From CAWCUK01 sp963798775 (GTDB taxonomy: Bacteria > Bacteroidota > Ignavibacteria > Ignavibacteriales > Ignavibacteriaceae): DNA of 64,000 nucleotides. The translations under genes and the position numbers were made by a program. Under the pieces are notes generated by a model. It was not told the DNA's origin. It was given only the letters and a program-made list of their open reading frames with translations, and made no database searches. Of this stretch, positions 51,807-59,934 are shown one piece after another. The stretch covers positions 856,130 through 920,129 of the forward strand of contig CAWCUK010000004.1 of NCBI GenBank assembly GCA_963798775.1, given 5' to 3'. Positions within the stretch are counted from its first letter, which is position 1; each line of letters starts with the position of its first letter.

Positions 51807-53144
51807 TTAAATTTCAATATTATGCTTACTCTTCTTATTAAAACGAAGAGTAAGCATAATTGCCGAAGCTGTAAGACCGACTAATAAGCCAATCCAAACT
51901 CCAAAAACCTGCATCTTTAAAATGAATCCGAAAAAGTATCCGATAGGAAGTCCCAAAATCCAATACGCAACAAAAGTTATGATGGTTGGCCCTTTAACAT
52001 CAGTTAAACCTCTGCATATTCCTATTCCTACAGCTTGAACGCCATCAGAAATCTGAAATAAAGCCGCGATTAAAAGAATAGAAGACGCGAATGAAATTAC
52101 GACCGGATCATGGATGTAAAGCTGGGGTAAGGAGTTTCTGAAAAAGATAAAAATTACCGCTGAAACAGACATCATAGAAGCGCCCAATAAAACAGCTGAA
52201 AATCCTGCTCGCCTAACTTCCTTTACATTTTTATGACCAACCGCGTTTCCTACCCTAATACTACCGGCAGCCGAAACCCCCAAAACTCCCATAAAAGAAA
52301 TAGAAGCTAAATTAATAGCAATTTGATGAGCCGCTAATTGTTTAGTTCCCAGCCATCCGACCATAACAACAGCGAAAGAAAAAGCACCGACCTCAAATAA
52401 ATACTGCACTCCGCTTGGAAGTCCTAGATTTAGAATTTTTTTAATTACAGGCCAATTGAATCCTTTAAAATTAAAACTAACATCATATTCCTTAAAAAAC
52501 TTAGAATTCATCACATAAAACATAAGTACGAGCGCCATAAATATTCTGGAAAATAAAGTTGCGTAGCCTGCGCCATTTAAACCTAATCTAGGAAATCCCC
52601 AATTTCCATATATAAGCAGCCAATTAACCAGGGCGTTTATAATATTTGCCAGAAGGGTTATAATCATAGCCGGACGCATTATTGAAAGCCCTTCAATAAA
52701 CTGTTTATAAGTTTGAAATAACATGGCCGGGAGAATGGAAAGACCCAATAATTTTGCGTAAGGCGCGGCAAGAACAGCAACTTCTTTCGGTTGATTCAAC
52801 TTTCCGATAAAATCTGATGCTATTACAGTAACCGCAATTAAAAGGAAACTAAAAATAATATTAACAATAAAAGATTGGCGAAAAAAAATTCCGCATTCAG
52901 ATTTTTTATCGGCACCGACAGAAATTGCCACTAAAGGAGTAACAGCAAATGAAATTCCTATACCCACTACTAAAATTAAAATAAAAAGGCTATTCGCTAT
53001 TGAAGCTGCGGCTAAAGGTGCGGCGCCTATTCCGCCTACCATCATGCTATCCACAACTCCCATCATAATAAAACCTAATTGTCCAATAATTACCGGGTAA
53101 GATAAATCTAATGTTTTTTTTATATGGTCTTTAACTGAAAGCAT
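51807..53144 (-). CDS. MATE (NorM-like) family efflux transporter
   Basis: A 445-residue, 12-helix exporter. The opening LDLSYPVIIGQLGFIMMGVV with MVGG, and the second-half LNLGLPSGVQYLFEVGAF, are diagnostic. Cation-driven export of toxic cations or drugs is the family role; the substrate is unknown. It converges with the DPP IV-like gene only two bases away, and its last codons form a strong inverted repeat. Confidence 0.92.
   Translation of the reverse strand: MLSVKDHIKKTLDLSYPVIIGQLGFIMMGVVDSMMVGGIGAAPLAAASIANSLFILILVVGIGISFAVTPLVAISVGADKKSECGIFFRQSFIVNIIFSFLLIAVTVIASDFIGKLNQPKEVAVLAAPYAKLLGLSILPAMLFQTYKQFIEGLSIMRPAMIITLLANIINALVNWLLIYGNWGFPRLGLNGAGYATLFSRIFMALVLMFYVMNSKFFKEYDVSFNFKGFNWPVIKKILNLGLPSGVQYLFEVGAFSFAVVMVGWLGTKQLAAHQIAINLASISFMGVLGVSAAGSIRVGNAVGHKNVKEVRRAGFSAVLLGASMMSVSAVIFIFFRNSLPQLYIHDPVVISFASSILLIAALFQISDGVQAVGIGICRGLTDVKGPTIITFVAYWILGLPIGYFFGFILKMQVFGVWIGLLVGLTASAIMLTLRFNKKSKHNIEI
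51821..51858. terminator. 14-bp inverted repeat inside the 3' end of the MATE gene
   Basis: Perfect arms TATGCTTACTCTTC and GAAGAGTAAGCATA with a 10-base loop. It lies in coding sequence just inside the 3' end of the minus-strand gene and just past the stop of the plus-strand peptidase, so it may halt transcription of both. No long T run follows on either strand. Confidence 0.5.
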
Positions 53145-53192
53145 AAAGGATAAATTTTACCGGATAATTTGGAAAATTTTGAACGTAAAGAT

Positions 53193-53219
53193 AAAAAAAA
53201 ATCCCGGAACCACCGGGAC
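53193..53219 (-). terminator. Rho-independent terminator of the HEAT-repeat gene
   Basis: On the minus strand, stem TCCCGG/CCGGGA with 5-base loop, then nine T. It lies 30 bases past the stop of the gene at 53248. Confidence 0.85.
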
Positions 53220-53247
53220 TTTGGGAGAGAAATATTTAACACGAAAA

Positions 53248-53688
53248 CTAACGGCTAAGAAAGGCAATAGCATTTTCTGTCTTATTTTCATTACTTTGTT
53301 TTAGAATATGATCGTAATAAAATGATTGGCAAAGTTTTCTTACTCTCTCACTGCTGTCAAAACGGCCTGCTTGTTTTACAGCGAAAATTCCTGTGGCGTT
53401 CCCTATTTTATATAAAGATAAAGCGGCAACAATTCTTGCGTCTTCAGATTCTGCCGTACGAAGCATAGTCATTAAAGGAAATACTGCTTTTGAATTAGCA
53501 ATATCACCAAGAATATACGCGGCGCTGGTTCTTAAACCATAATTATCTGATTTTAATCCTACAAGTAAATTTTGTATTGCTGCATCAGGAACTTCGTTTT
53601 TAATCTTCGAATTCGACTCTGCTAAAGCTGAACAGGAAAACAATATAATCAGTATCGGTAATACAACGATTGACGTTAACTTTTTCAT
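53248..53688 (-). CDS. Exported HEAT-repeat protein
   Basis: A 146-residue protein. The start at 53688 follows a GAGG ribosome site and opens a lipoprotein-like signal (LIILFSCSALAES); the frame is open further upstream without coding character. The mature part has about three HEAT/PBS-lyase-type helical repeats (NYGLRTSAAYILGDIANSK, EDARIVAALSLYKIGNATG, SERVRKLCQSFYYDHI). Probably a protein-binding envelope factor; no partner is suggested. Confidence 0.78.
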   Translation of the reverse strand: MKKLTSIVVLPILIILFSCSALAESNSKIKNEVPDAAIQNLLVGLKSDNYGLRTSAAYILGDIANSKAVFPLMTMLRTAESEDARIVAALSLYKIGNATGIFAVKQAGRFDSSERVRKLCQSFYYDHILKQSNENKTENAIAFLSR

Positions 53689-53853
53689 GGCTTCCTCGCT
53701 TTTATTATTGTGGTTAATTATTACGATACTAAAGTAAGAATAATAAAAGGGGTGCAATAGTTAAATATGATGGAAGGATTAGTAAGATGATTGAAGATTA
53801 TTTTTATAGATTTTTGGAAAACACAGAGATTTGATGTTTCGTTTAAAACAGAG

Positions 53854-53882
53854 AAAAAAAATGCTGAAGTAAATTCCAGCAT
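53854..53882 (-). terminator. Rho-independent terminator of the small membrane protein gene
   Basis: On the minus strand, stem ATGCTG/CAGCAT with a 10-base loop is followed by a run of seven or more T. It lies 27 bases past the stop codon at 53909. Confidence 0.82.
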
Positions 53883-53908
53883 CTAATTAATAATTTTTGT
53901 TAAAATAT

Positions 53909-54139
53909 TTATTTTGCCGCCAACTGCATTGAACGTTTAATCGCGTTATCACTTGTAAAATTATAATTTCCGGCAGCAGTAAGGCTATCAATTTGTTTCA
54001 TTGATTGTTTTTCAATTAATACAGCCTGGTTATGTTCATATTTTGTACTGTTTTTATTCTCGGATGAATAAATAAAAGTAATAAAAATCAATCCGAAAAA
54101 TAAGAAAACCAAACTGAATATTATCCCAAAAGTTTTCAT
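53909..54139 (-). CDS. Small single-pass membrane protein
   Basis: A 76-residue protein with one N-terminal hydrophobic helix (residues 4-25) and a soluble tail with EHNQAVLIEKQSMKQID and KRSMQLAAK. A GAGGGAATGAA ribosome site precedes the ATG and a terminator follows, so this is a real short gene. No domain recognised. Confidence 0.65.
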   Translation of the reverse strand: MKTFGIIFSLVFLFFGLIFITFIYSSENKNSTKYEHNQAVLIEKQSMKQIDSLTAAGNYNFTSDNAIKRSMQLAAK

Positions 54140-54340
54140 TTCATTCCCTCGATAAATGAAATTGTAAAAAAGCCGAATAAGAATCCGGAATTACCCCTAA
54201 CAATAAACTATGATAATTGTTCTTTAAGTCTATAACTATAAAGAACATAGCCAAAATCAGAAAATTTTATACTAATTGCAAGAAAAAATATGATAATGAT
54301 AAATAAATTGGGAGAATTGGGAAAAGTAAATTTGAAAAAG

Positions 54341-54427
54341 CGGAAAGAGAGGGATTCGAACCCTCGGTACCCGTGAAGGTACACACGCTTTCCAGGCGTG
54401 CCAGTTAAACCACTCCTGCATCTTTCC
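54341..54427 (-). tRNA. tRNA-Ser (anticodon GGA)
   Basis: An 87-base serine tRNA with a long variable arm. Acceptor GGAAAGA/TCTTTCC, discriminator G, anticodon stem CACGC/GCGTG enclosing CTGGAAA with anticodon GGA, and T arm GAGGGTTCGAATCCCTC. CCA not encoded. Confidence 0.95.
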
Positions 54428-54444
54428 ATAGCTAAAAAGCGATG

Positions 54445-54476
54445 CAAATATAATTAAATCATTATTTTATAACAAA
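54445..54476 (-). promoter_or_regulatory. Bacteroidota-type promoter of tRNA-Ser(GGA)
   Basis: On the minus strand, TTTG (54473-54476), a 20-base spacer and TATATTTG (54445-54452), an exact TAnnTTTG. It ends 17 bases before the tRNA. Exact agreement with the Bacteroidota housekeeping consensus. Confidence 0.75.
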
Positions 54477-54616
54477 CTTACTAAAAGGTTTTTACGGGTA
54501 AAAGTAATGAAATGAACTCTAAATTATATCTTTATTATTATTATTTTCCTTCATCAATTTTCAAGTATTCATTTTATTTAATAGATTTCAGATTCTTTTT
54601 TTAGAAAATATACAAG

Positions 54617-55366
54617 ATGATATACGACGCCATTATTAAATCCGCTTTTGCTGTAATTTCCGCGATAGCCGGAGCAGGCTTACTCTTTATAATTAAACTT
54701 GACCATAAAAAACTCTGCTCGTTAATTTCCTTTTCCGCCGGAGCTTTACTTGGAGCTGCCGCGTTTGCTTTACTACCGGAATCAGCCCAAAGCTTAAGTT
54801 TTGTTGAATTAGCCATAGGAGCAGTTTCAGGATATCTTCTATTTTATTTTATAAGCAAATATTATTCGCATATCTGTCCCGCATGCTCCGCCAGCCATTT
54901 TGATGAACAGACCACAAAAAGATTTTCTGAAATTGTGCTTACTCTTTTAACCGCGTTATCCATTCATTCGATATTAGACGGAATCGCGATTTCCACCGGA
55001 GATTTAGGAATGCAGGCACAGAATGAATCCATTTTTGCGGCGATAACCGCGCATAAATTTCCCGAAGGCTTAGCACTAGCCGCTTTAATGTTAAGTTCAA
55101 ATTATTCGAGATCTAAAATTATGACTTATGTTGTTTTAGTAGAAATGACAACTATATTAGGCGCGGTAATTGGATATTACTTCTTTCAATCCGGAATCTC
55201 CCCTTTTATTCTGGGAGCCGTTATGGCTCATATTGCCGGTGGATTTATTTATCTCGCCATTCACGCGGTATTCGGGGAAATGTACAGAAACCACAAACAG
55301 CTTGTTATTTATTCATTCAGTGTTGGCGTGCTGCTTATTTTTTCGGTACATTTTTTCTTTAGTTAA
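54617..55366 (+). CDS. ZIP family metal transporter
   Basis: A 249-residue inner-membrane protein with about eight helices. Metal-site motifs are HSILDGIAIS and HKFPEGLALAALM, the TM4/TM5 signatures of ZIP zinc importers, plus a later MAHIAGGFIYLAIHAVFGE. A cysteine-containing loop (HICPACSASHF) lies between helices 3 and 4 and could bind metal. Zinc or iron uptake is likely. It lies between two tRNA-Ser genes. Confidence 0.9.
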   Translation: MIYDAIIKSAFAVISAIAGAGLLFIIKLDHKKLCSLISFSAGALLGAAAFALLPESAQSLSFVELAIGAVSGYLLFYFISKYYSHICPACSASHFDEQTTKRFSEIVLTLLTALSIHSILDGIAISTGDLGMQAQNESIFAAITAHKFPEGLALAALMLSSNYSRSKIMTYVVLVEMTTILGAVIGYYFFQSGISPFILGAVMAHIAGGFIYLAIHAVFGEMYRNHKQLVIYSFSVGVLLIFSVHFFFS

Positions 55367-55422
55367 TTTATCATTTGATAAATTTTCATTAGTTTTGACA
55401 AATGAATTTTTAATATTATCGG

Positions 55423-55510
55423 GGAGAGATGCCGGAGTGGTTGAACGGGGCGGTCTCGAAAACCGTTGAACCGCATTGCGGTTCCGAGAGTTCGAATCTC
55501 TCTCTCTCCG
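55423..55510 (+). tRNA. tRNA-Ser (anticodon CGA)
   Basis: An 88-base serine tRNA. Acceptor GGAGAGA/TCTCTCC with discriminator G, loop CTCGAAA with anticodon CGA, long variable arm (TGAACCGCATTGCGGTTC), and T arm GAGAGTTCGAATCTCTC. CCA not encoded. It marks the left edge of the accessory tract. Confidence 0.95.
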
Positions 55511-56015
55511 CTAAAGTTAATTTATCTTACCTTTTATTTTACTTAGTTTTATTAGATTCTTTGAAAATAGCCCGAAATCGGGCAAGAACTGAAAACCGAA
55601 AAGATATCATAAATAGAGAGCAAGCAGAAAGTAATTTTAATTTACCGGGAATGAAGTTCAATTCACCTTGTGCTTCAATAGAAAGCCAAAGTGACGGTTA
55701 ACTCTTCCCAATAATCTACAAATTTACCGTAGCCATAAAGGCTCAAATAGACGAGTAGATGGGATAAAAATCCATCTTAAAAAAAATCGAGTAAAGAAAA
55801 AATTACAAGAAAAGAAAAACACAAGATATAACAAGGTTTTAGTTTTATTCCGGAAGCGAGCCCAAAAGCAGAGAAGCAAAACGCAAAAAGTTTTGCTAAG
55901 GGGGAGGTGTTTTCTCTTGACTTTTTTCTTAATAGACAAGGTGAGGAGGTAACAAAGTAATAAGGTGACTAGGAATTAGAGAGCAGTATAAATTTATTTC
56001 TACAGTTTTATTTTT
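55511..56015. other. Non-coding stretch after tRNA-Ser with a small hairpin
   Basis: About 500 bases with no gene that I can support. It contains the hairpin GCCCGA-AA-TCGGGC (55570-55583) and a purine-rich section near 55850-55960. A short open frame running out of the tRNA has no coding character. No attachment-site repeat of the tRNA 3' end was found. Confidence 0.5.
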
Positions 56016-56255
56016 TTATGGGCGGGTGTGGACTTTTTCTACTTCGGTCTCAATCTTTTTGCTGATTTCGTATTTCACCATGTCGAGTTTTTCCAGCAGT
56101 ATGCTTAAATCTACTTTGTGCTGCATTTCGGCTTCTATTACCGAAAGGCGTTTATCGAGTGAGTTGTAAGCAAATGTTACGGCTATAATAAGCGATACCA
56201 GATACAGTACAAATTTAGTCAGTTCGATTATGAGTTTTATTTTATTCTCGTTCAT
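56016..56255 (-). CDS. Small membrane protein with coiled-coil tail next to fic
   Basis: A 79-residue protein with one hydrophobic helix (about residues 13-29) followed by a charged, heptad-like coiled coil (YNSLDKRLSVIEAEMQHKVD then LLEKLDMVKYEIS). It starts 14 bases after the Fic gene stop, so the two are probably co-transcribed. No family recognised. It might partner with the Fic protein, which also ends in a membrane helix; that is an inference. Confidence 0.6.
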   Translation of the reverse strand: MNENKIKLIIELTKFVLYLVSLIIAVTFAYNSLDKRLSVIEAEMQHKVDLSILLEKLDMVKYEISKKIETEVEKVHTRP

Positions 56256-56269
56256 GATGAATTCATAGT

Positions 56270-56995
56270 TTAAGTTATTATTGAGATTAATAAAATCATC
56301 AAACCGGCTACAGCCGCGCCGAACCAGAAGGTATTGTAAAAAGGATTCTTTAGTTTCATTACCTTCAGCTTTTCTATTTTCAAAGTATCTATTCTGGTTA
56401 TTTTCAATGTATCTATTCTAAGCGCTTCTTTGGCTTTGATTGAAAGGAAGTATTTAATATCGATGCTGTCGACTATTTTAAGGGCATCTTCATAATCGAT
56501 ATATTCATAGCCATTAAATGTTACAATCATATCAAAGAAAAGTCTTATTATTCTACCGTTAAGTTCATAAAAAGGATGGAGCGCAATTAACTCGCACATA
56601 TAATAAGAAATCTTCTGTACAAAAATTTCTTTTGGTTTATCAGAATAATCTTTTAAATAATTATCATTTTCTAATTTTTGAAAAATTGATTTTGAAGTTT
56701 GTTCGAGAAATCTGACTTGGCAAAATGCAGAATAGCCCTTCGAAATATTTATATTTCTGTATTTGCCAGCAAAGTCATAAAATTGGCTAAATGTTCTTCG
56801 ATGCAATTCCTTTAAATAATTCTCATCAAATATTGTATCTTCTGATAAATGAGTGTGAAAATATTTGTAACCTTCAATTAAAAGTTCTCGTTCCTTTTCT
56901 TCAATTGTTTCAAGGTCATGAATATCGAGTTTATTAATAGGAATATTTGAATTATCGTAATAAATATAGTTTTAATCTTGAGAATATTTCGACAT
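56270..56995 (-). CDS. Fic/DOC-family AMPylase-like toxin with C-terminal membrane helix, in-frame stop
   Basis: Fic-fold protein of about 241 codons from the ATG at 56995. Family segments are LKELHRRTFSQFYDFAGKYR and, at about residues 140-148, HPFYELNGR, where His, Phe, Glu, Asn, Gly and Arg of the HxFx(D/E)GNGR motif are kept but the first Gly is Leu. A C-terminal part has the repeat RIDTLKI twice and a hydrophobic helix (about 220-241). TAA at 56972-56974, codon 8, interrupts the frame. It begins inside the stop of the small upstream gene (TAATG), as in toxin-antitoxin pairs. Confidence 0.75.
56375..56422. repeat. 24-bp tandem duplication inside the fic gene
   Basis: Two adjacent 24-base units differing at a few positions, in frame, encode RIDTLKI-type repeats. 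Exactly eight codons, so no frame change. Likely a recent duplication between the catalytic fold and the membrane helix. Confidence 0.75.
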
Positions 56996-57126
56996 TAATT
57001 TTTAATCTTATTTTTATTACGACTTCGGTTGGAAGATTTCTTTTTGGGAATTTTGTGTCCTTCAATTCGAGAAGAAATTTCGACTGCTTTAATTGCTTTA
57101 TGTAAAGAAAATTTTGGCTTATTCAT
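56995..57126 (-). CDS. Candidate Fic antitoxin, 43 residues
   Basis: A 43-residue, very basic protein beginning MNKPKFSLHKAIKAVE and containing S18-S-R-I-E22-G23, which fits the (S/T)xxxE(G/N) inhibitory helix motif of class I Fic antitoxins such as VbhA. There the Glu blocks ATP placement in the Fic active site. Its stop overlaps the Fic start by one base (TAATG), as expected for a coupled antitoxin-toxin pair. The C-terminus is Lys/Arg/Asn-rich. Too short for confident homology, so assignment rests on motif and position. Confidence 0.6.
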   Translation of the reverse strand: MNKPKFSLHKAIKAVEISSRIEGHKIPKKKSSNRSRNKNKIKN

Positions 57127-57256
57127 AGTAATTGTCAATCTTTTTTAACAATATAACAAATTAAACGATCACAATAAATTACAAAAACGTGTATAACCAG
57201 TTATTCCGAAAGACCATAATGGTGAAGTTGATTTTTTAGTTGCATAATGTTTCTTA

Positions 57257-57274
57257 TCCCGATAGTAATCGGGA
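57257..57274. repeat. Hairpin repeat, copy 1 (TCCCGAT-AGTA-ATCGGGA)
   Basis: Seven-base perfect arms with a 4-base loop. The same arms recur at 57812-57829 with a different loop, suggesting a small dispersed palindrome. Confidence 0.7.
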
Positions 57275-57489
57275 CAAGTTGTAAATCTGGCTGATGATGA
57301 TTCGTTGAGGTGATATCCTTTTTATGCTGAGTGGGTTGATTACTGCGGAGGTGAGTGTTTAGTGTTAAGGTTTCAAAAAAAATATTATCGGCCGCATTTT
57401 TTTGTTGACATTTATGTTTTGGAGTTTTAGTTTTACTGTTAACTCTTTCAAGAGGCGTTACCCCCCGCCCTTGATAAAAATAAGAGTTT

Positions 57490-57520
57490 AGCCGGAGTTA
57501 CCCCCATCTCCGGCTTTTTT
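57490..57520 (+). terminator. Orphan Rho-independent terminator
   Basis: Stem AGCCGGAG/CTCCGGCT with a 10-base loop and six T on the plus strand. No plus-strand gene lies upstream for more than 1.9 kb, so it may be a remnant of a lost gene. Confidence 0.7.
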
Positions 57521-57531
57521 GTTTTTAAAGC

Positions 57532-57702
57532 TGAATGGTGGAATGAATGAATGAATGATTGATTGATTGAATGGCTGAATGATTGATTGATTGAATGGCT
57601 GAATGATTGAATGGCTGAATGGTTGAATGAATGAATGAATGAATGATTGAATGGCTGAATGGATGAATGAATGAATGGGTGAATGAATGAATGGATGAAT
57701 GG
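57532..57702. repeat. Tetranucleotide microsatellite (TGAA/TGAT variants)
   Basis: About 170 bases of 4-base units, mostly TGAA or GAAT with TGAT and GGCT variants. On the minus strand it reads as an Ile-His-Ser/Phe-Pro repeat, which I regard as non-coding. A shorter relative lies near 58385. Confidence 0.85.
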
Positions 57703-57811
57703 AGAATCGCAAGATTAGCAAGAATATCAAAATTAGCAATTATAGCCGTATCAGTTTGCTCTTACTTTTCTTGATCTCGATCTTCATCGGGATAAACTCC
57801 GGAAAAGTAAA

Positions 57812-57829
57812 TCCCGATTTTCATCGGGA
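57812..57829. repeat. Hairpin repeat, copy 2 (TCCCGATTTTCATCGGGA)
   Basis: Same 7-base arms as the hairpin at 57257-57274, 4-base loop. A further half-site (ATCGGGAT) is at 57786-57793. Confidence 0.7.
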
Positions 57830-57878
57830 CAGGCGCCAGAACATGCGCTGCAAAAGTATTTGCTAAAACCACTTCCTT

Positions 57879-58055
57879 GTTCTTTTGTCTTGATACAAAA
57901 GAACCAGAAGATCAAGGCTGCAAATAAATTCCTAGAATTTTACTCCGTTCCGCTAAAATAAAAGAACTCGCACGGAGGAACCGTGCTCAAACAGCTTTTA
58001 TTTTTTAACGCTGCACTGCGTAAAATTCCCGAGCGGAATTTATTTGAGGCCGGAG
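57879..58055. repeat. Dispersed non-coding repeat, copy A
   Basis: Starts with a 10-bp hairpin GTTCTTTTGT/ACAAAAGAAC (loop CTTGAT), continues through AACTCGCACGGAGGAACCG and GCTCAAACAG, then AACGCTGCACTGCGTAAAAT, and ends TTTGAGGCCGGAG. Its 3' half is repeated at 58154-58251. From memory, related elements with ACTCGC, GCTCAAACAG and TTTGAGG blocks occur in other Bacteroidota genomes; this could not be checked here. Confidence 0.65.
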
Positions 58056-58153
58056 GAAAGGAAATCATAGACAAAATTTCTCCCTTCGGTCGAAATGACG
58101 GACCAATTAAAAAGGAAAGATTAATGCAAGAAAAAGCAAAACGCTAAGAGAAA

Positions 58154-58251
58154 ATAACTCGCCCGGAGGAACCGTGCTCAAACAGATTTTCTTCTTTTTA
58201 CGCTTCACTCCATGAAATTTTTTAACGCAAATTCTTTTGAGGCGCGGGGGG
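58154..58251. repeat. Dispersed non-coding repeat, copy B (3' half)
   Basis: Shares GGAGGAACCGTGCTCAAACA with copy A, then the ACGCTTCACTCCATGAAATT block and TTTGAGGCGCGGGG end. It lacks the leading hairpin of copy A. Confidence 0.65.
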
Positions 58252-58762
58252 AGCTAATTTGTAATTACTAATTACTAATTACTATTATTTAAGAGGTGTG
58301 TGTGATCAATTAAAAATTAACAATGAACAATTTCCGCAACAAGACTAGCAAGATTTCCAATTAAAAAGGAATAATTAAATATAGTTGAATGGATGAATGG
58401 GAATTCAATAAATAAAGGCAAAATTAGAAATTGTTTGATTGTTGAAGTTTTGATTGCACGAGCACTCACATTGTTTAATTGCTGAATTATAGTTTAGGTG
58501 TTAGTCATTTATTCGAAGAAATTATTAATTAGATCATTAAGATTTGAACGATAATTCGTCATTAATTGTCATTGTATTCACTCCCCTACTCTCAATTTAT
58601 TTAAACGTACAGCTTTGGCAATCGCCGGAATATCTTTTCAAGTTTAGCTTCATCGTTTTTAGTGATATTATTTTTTTAAGATTTTTGTAAAAATAATTTA
58701 GTGTATCACTATATGATATACTGCCCCGTTTATATTGATCTCCATAAAAATTGGGAGTAAGT

Positions 58763-59869
58763 ATGAAGGGTTTTAACAGTATTTTAGAAGAAAATGGAAT
58801 TTTCGGAATCAAACGATTTATAAGGGAATTTTAGCCGCGTTAGTCGCCAAAGAGCCTATTTTATTAATCGGTGAACATGGTACGGGGAAAACTATGTTGG
58901 CCGAAAAACTCGCCATTATGCTTGGGATAATGGAAGATGATTCAAAAGCATTTCACGCGTATGATGCCTCAAAATCTTTATTTGAGGATGTTGTTGGATT
59001 TCCTAATCCTGCCGCACTTCAAAAAGGAATGATGGAATATATAGAATCGGATATAACTATCTGGAACAAGAGATTCATACTGTTGATGAAATTTCGCGTG
59101 CAAATCCGGCTATGCAAAATAAATGGCTGGAGATAATTCGTTCAAAAAGATTAATGGGGAAATATATTTCAAACTTAGAATATATTTTTGCCGCTATCAA
59201 TCCGCCAAGTTATTTGGGAGCGAATTATTTAGACAGCGCGTTAGCAGATAGATTTTTCCTTATCGTTAACGCGCCTTCAGGTTACCACAGAGAAGACTTG
59301 ACTAAAATTATAAATACAGATGTCTTCTAAGATTGTACCGCTTCATCCGACCTTAAAGAATTACTTGATTCGGTTGATAGGATCAGTAAAAATTTAAAGC
59401 CCGAAATAAAAAATCTCATTGAAAATTATGTTTTGGATTTTTCATATAAAGTTGAGGAACTGGGGCTTTCTTTTCTCCTCGAAAAAGCGCAATGCTGAAG
59501 AAGAGCCTTTCAATTTTTATGGCAATTGATTTATATGAAGGGAAATTAAACGATAAAAAAATTACTGAAAATTTTTTCATTTGCTCTAATTACAGCTGGA
59601 ATTTTCAAGTGACTGAAGAGGAACCCCATTTAGACATTTTACAAGAGGCTTTTAAATACGCTACGGTTAAAATTATCGATAAAGGTGAGAACACAGTAAT
59701 TCAATTCCAGAAATTCAAGGAATCCAATAACTTATTCGGGAAAAATAATGATGATATACTTCAACCTCATCAAGATGATGATATATGTTTAGAGGAAGAT
59801 GGAGATTTCTCAACATTCATGCAAATAATTGGTTCAGGAATTGAACTGTTTACCGTTGGTTTTTTATGA
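58763..59869 (+). pseudogene. MoxR-type AAA ATPase, decayed
   Basis: A broken AAA+ gene of the MoxR/RavA type. Reconstructed pieces: MKGFNSILEENGIFGI, then LLIGEHGTGKTMLAEKLA (Walker A), HAYDASKSLFEDVVGFPNP, EIHTVDEISRANPAMQNKW (Walker B region), FAAINPPSYLGANYLDSALA (sensor), ADRFFLIVNAP, and SPRKSAMLKKSLS (lid). Frames change near 58812, 59065 and 59482, and TAA at 59328-59330 interrupts. The C-terminal third (59492-59869) is an open frame with an acidic end. It lies before a DUF2201-type gene, as MoxR ATPases often pair with VWA or metallopeptidase-like proteins. Confidence 0.8.
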
Positions 59870-59934
59870 GTTGGTAATTAAGCAAAACAGCAATTGGAAA
59901 AGTAAAATGAAAATAAATAATTAACGCGCATCTT

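Larger units (their letters stand above)
57127..58762. other. Repeat-rich non-coding region
   Basis: About 1.6 kb with no supported gene. It holds an orphan terminator (57490), a tetranucleotide microsatellite (57532-57702), two copies of a TCCCGAT/ATCGGGA hairpin, a two-copy dispersed repeat (57879 and 58154), and TTCTCCCTTCGGTCGAAATGAC at 58078-58099. Open frames seen here are by-products of the repeats. Confidence 0.6.

Noticed and set aside
54208..54447. Minus-strand open frame covering tRNA-Ser(GGA)
   Set aside because: It is a read-through of the tRNA gene on the same strand.
55423..55510. tRNA-Ser as a proven attachment site
   Set aside because: I found no second copy of the tRNA 3' end and no integrase in the window, so only a possible island edge is claimed.
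55429..55701. Plus-strand open frame starting inside tRNA-Ser(CGA)
   Set aside because: Its first 27 codons are the tRNA itself and the rest has no recognisable content.
57488..57739. Minus-strand open frame with Ile/His/Ser/Phe-Pro repeats
   Set aside because: It is the translation of the TGAA/TGAT microsatellite; no ribosome site and no coding composition outside the repeat.
58597..58812. Minus-strand open frame opposite the start of the AAA ATPase
   Set aside because: It is antisense to the ATPase N-terminus, which has a good ribosome site and homology in the plus frames.
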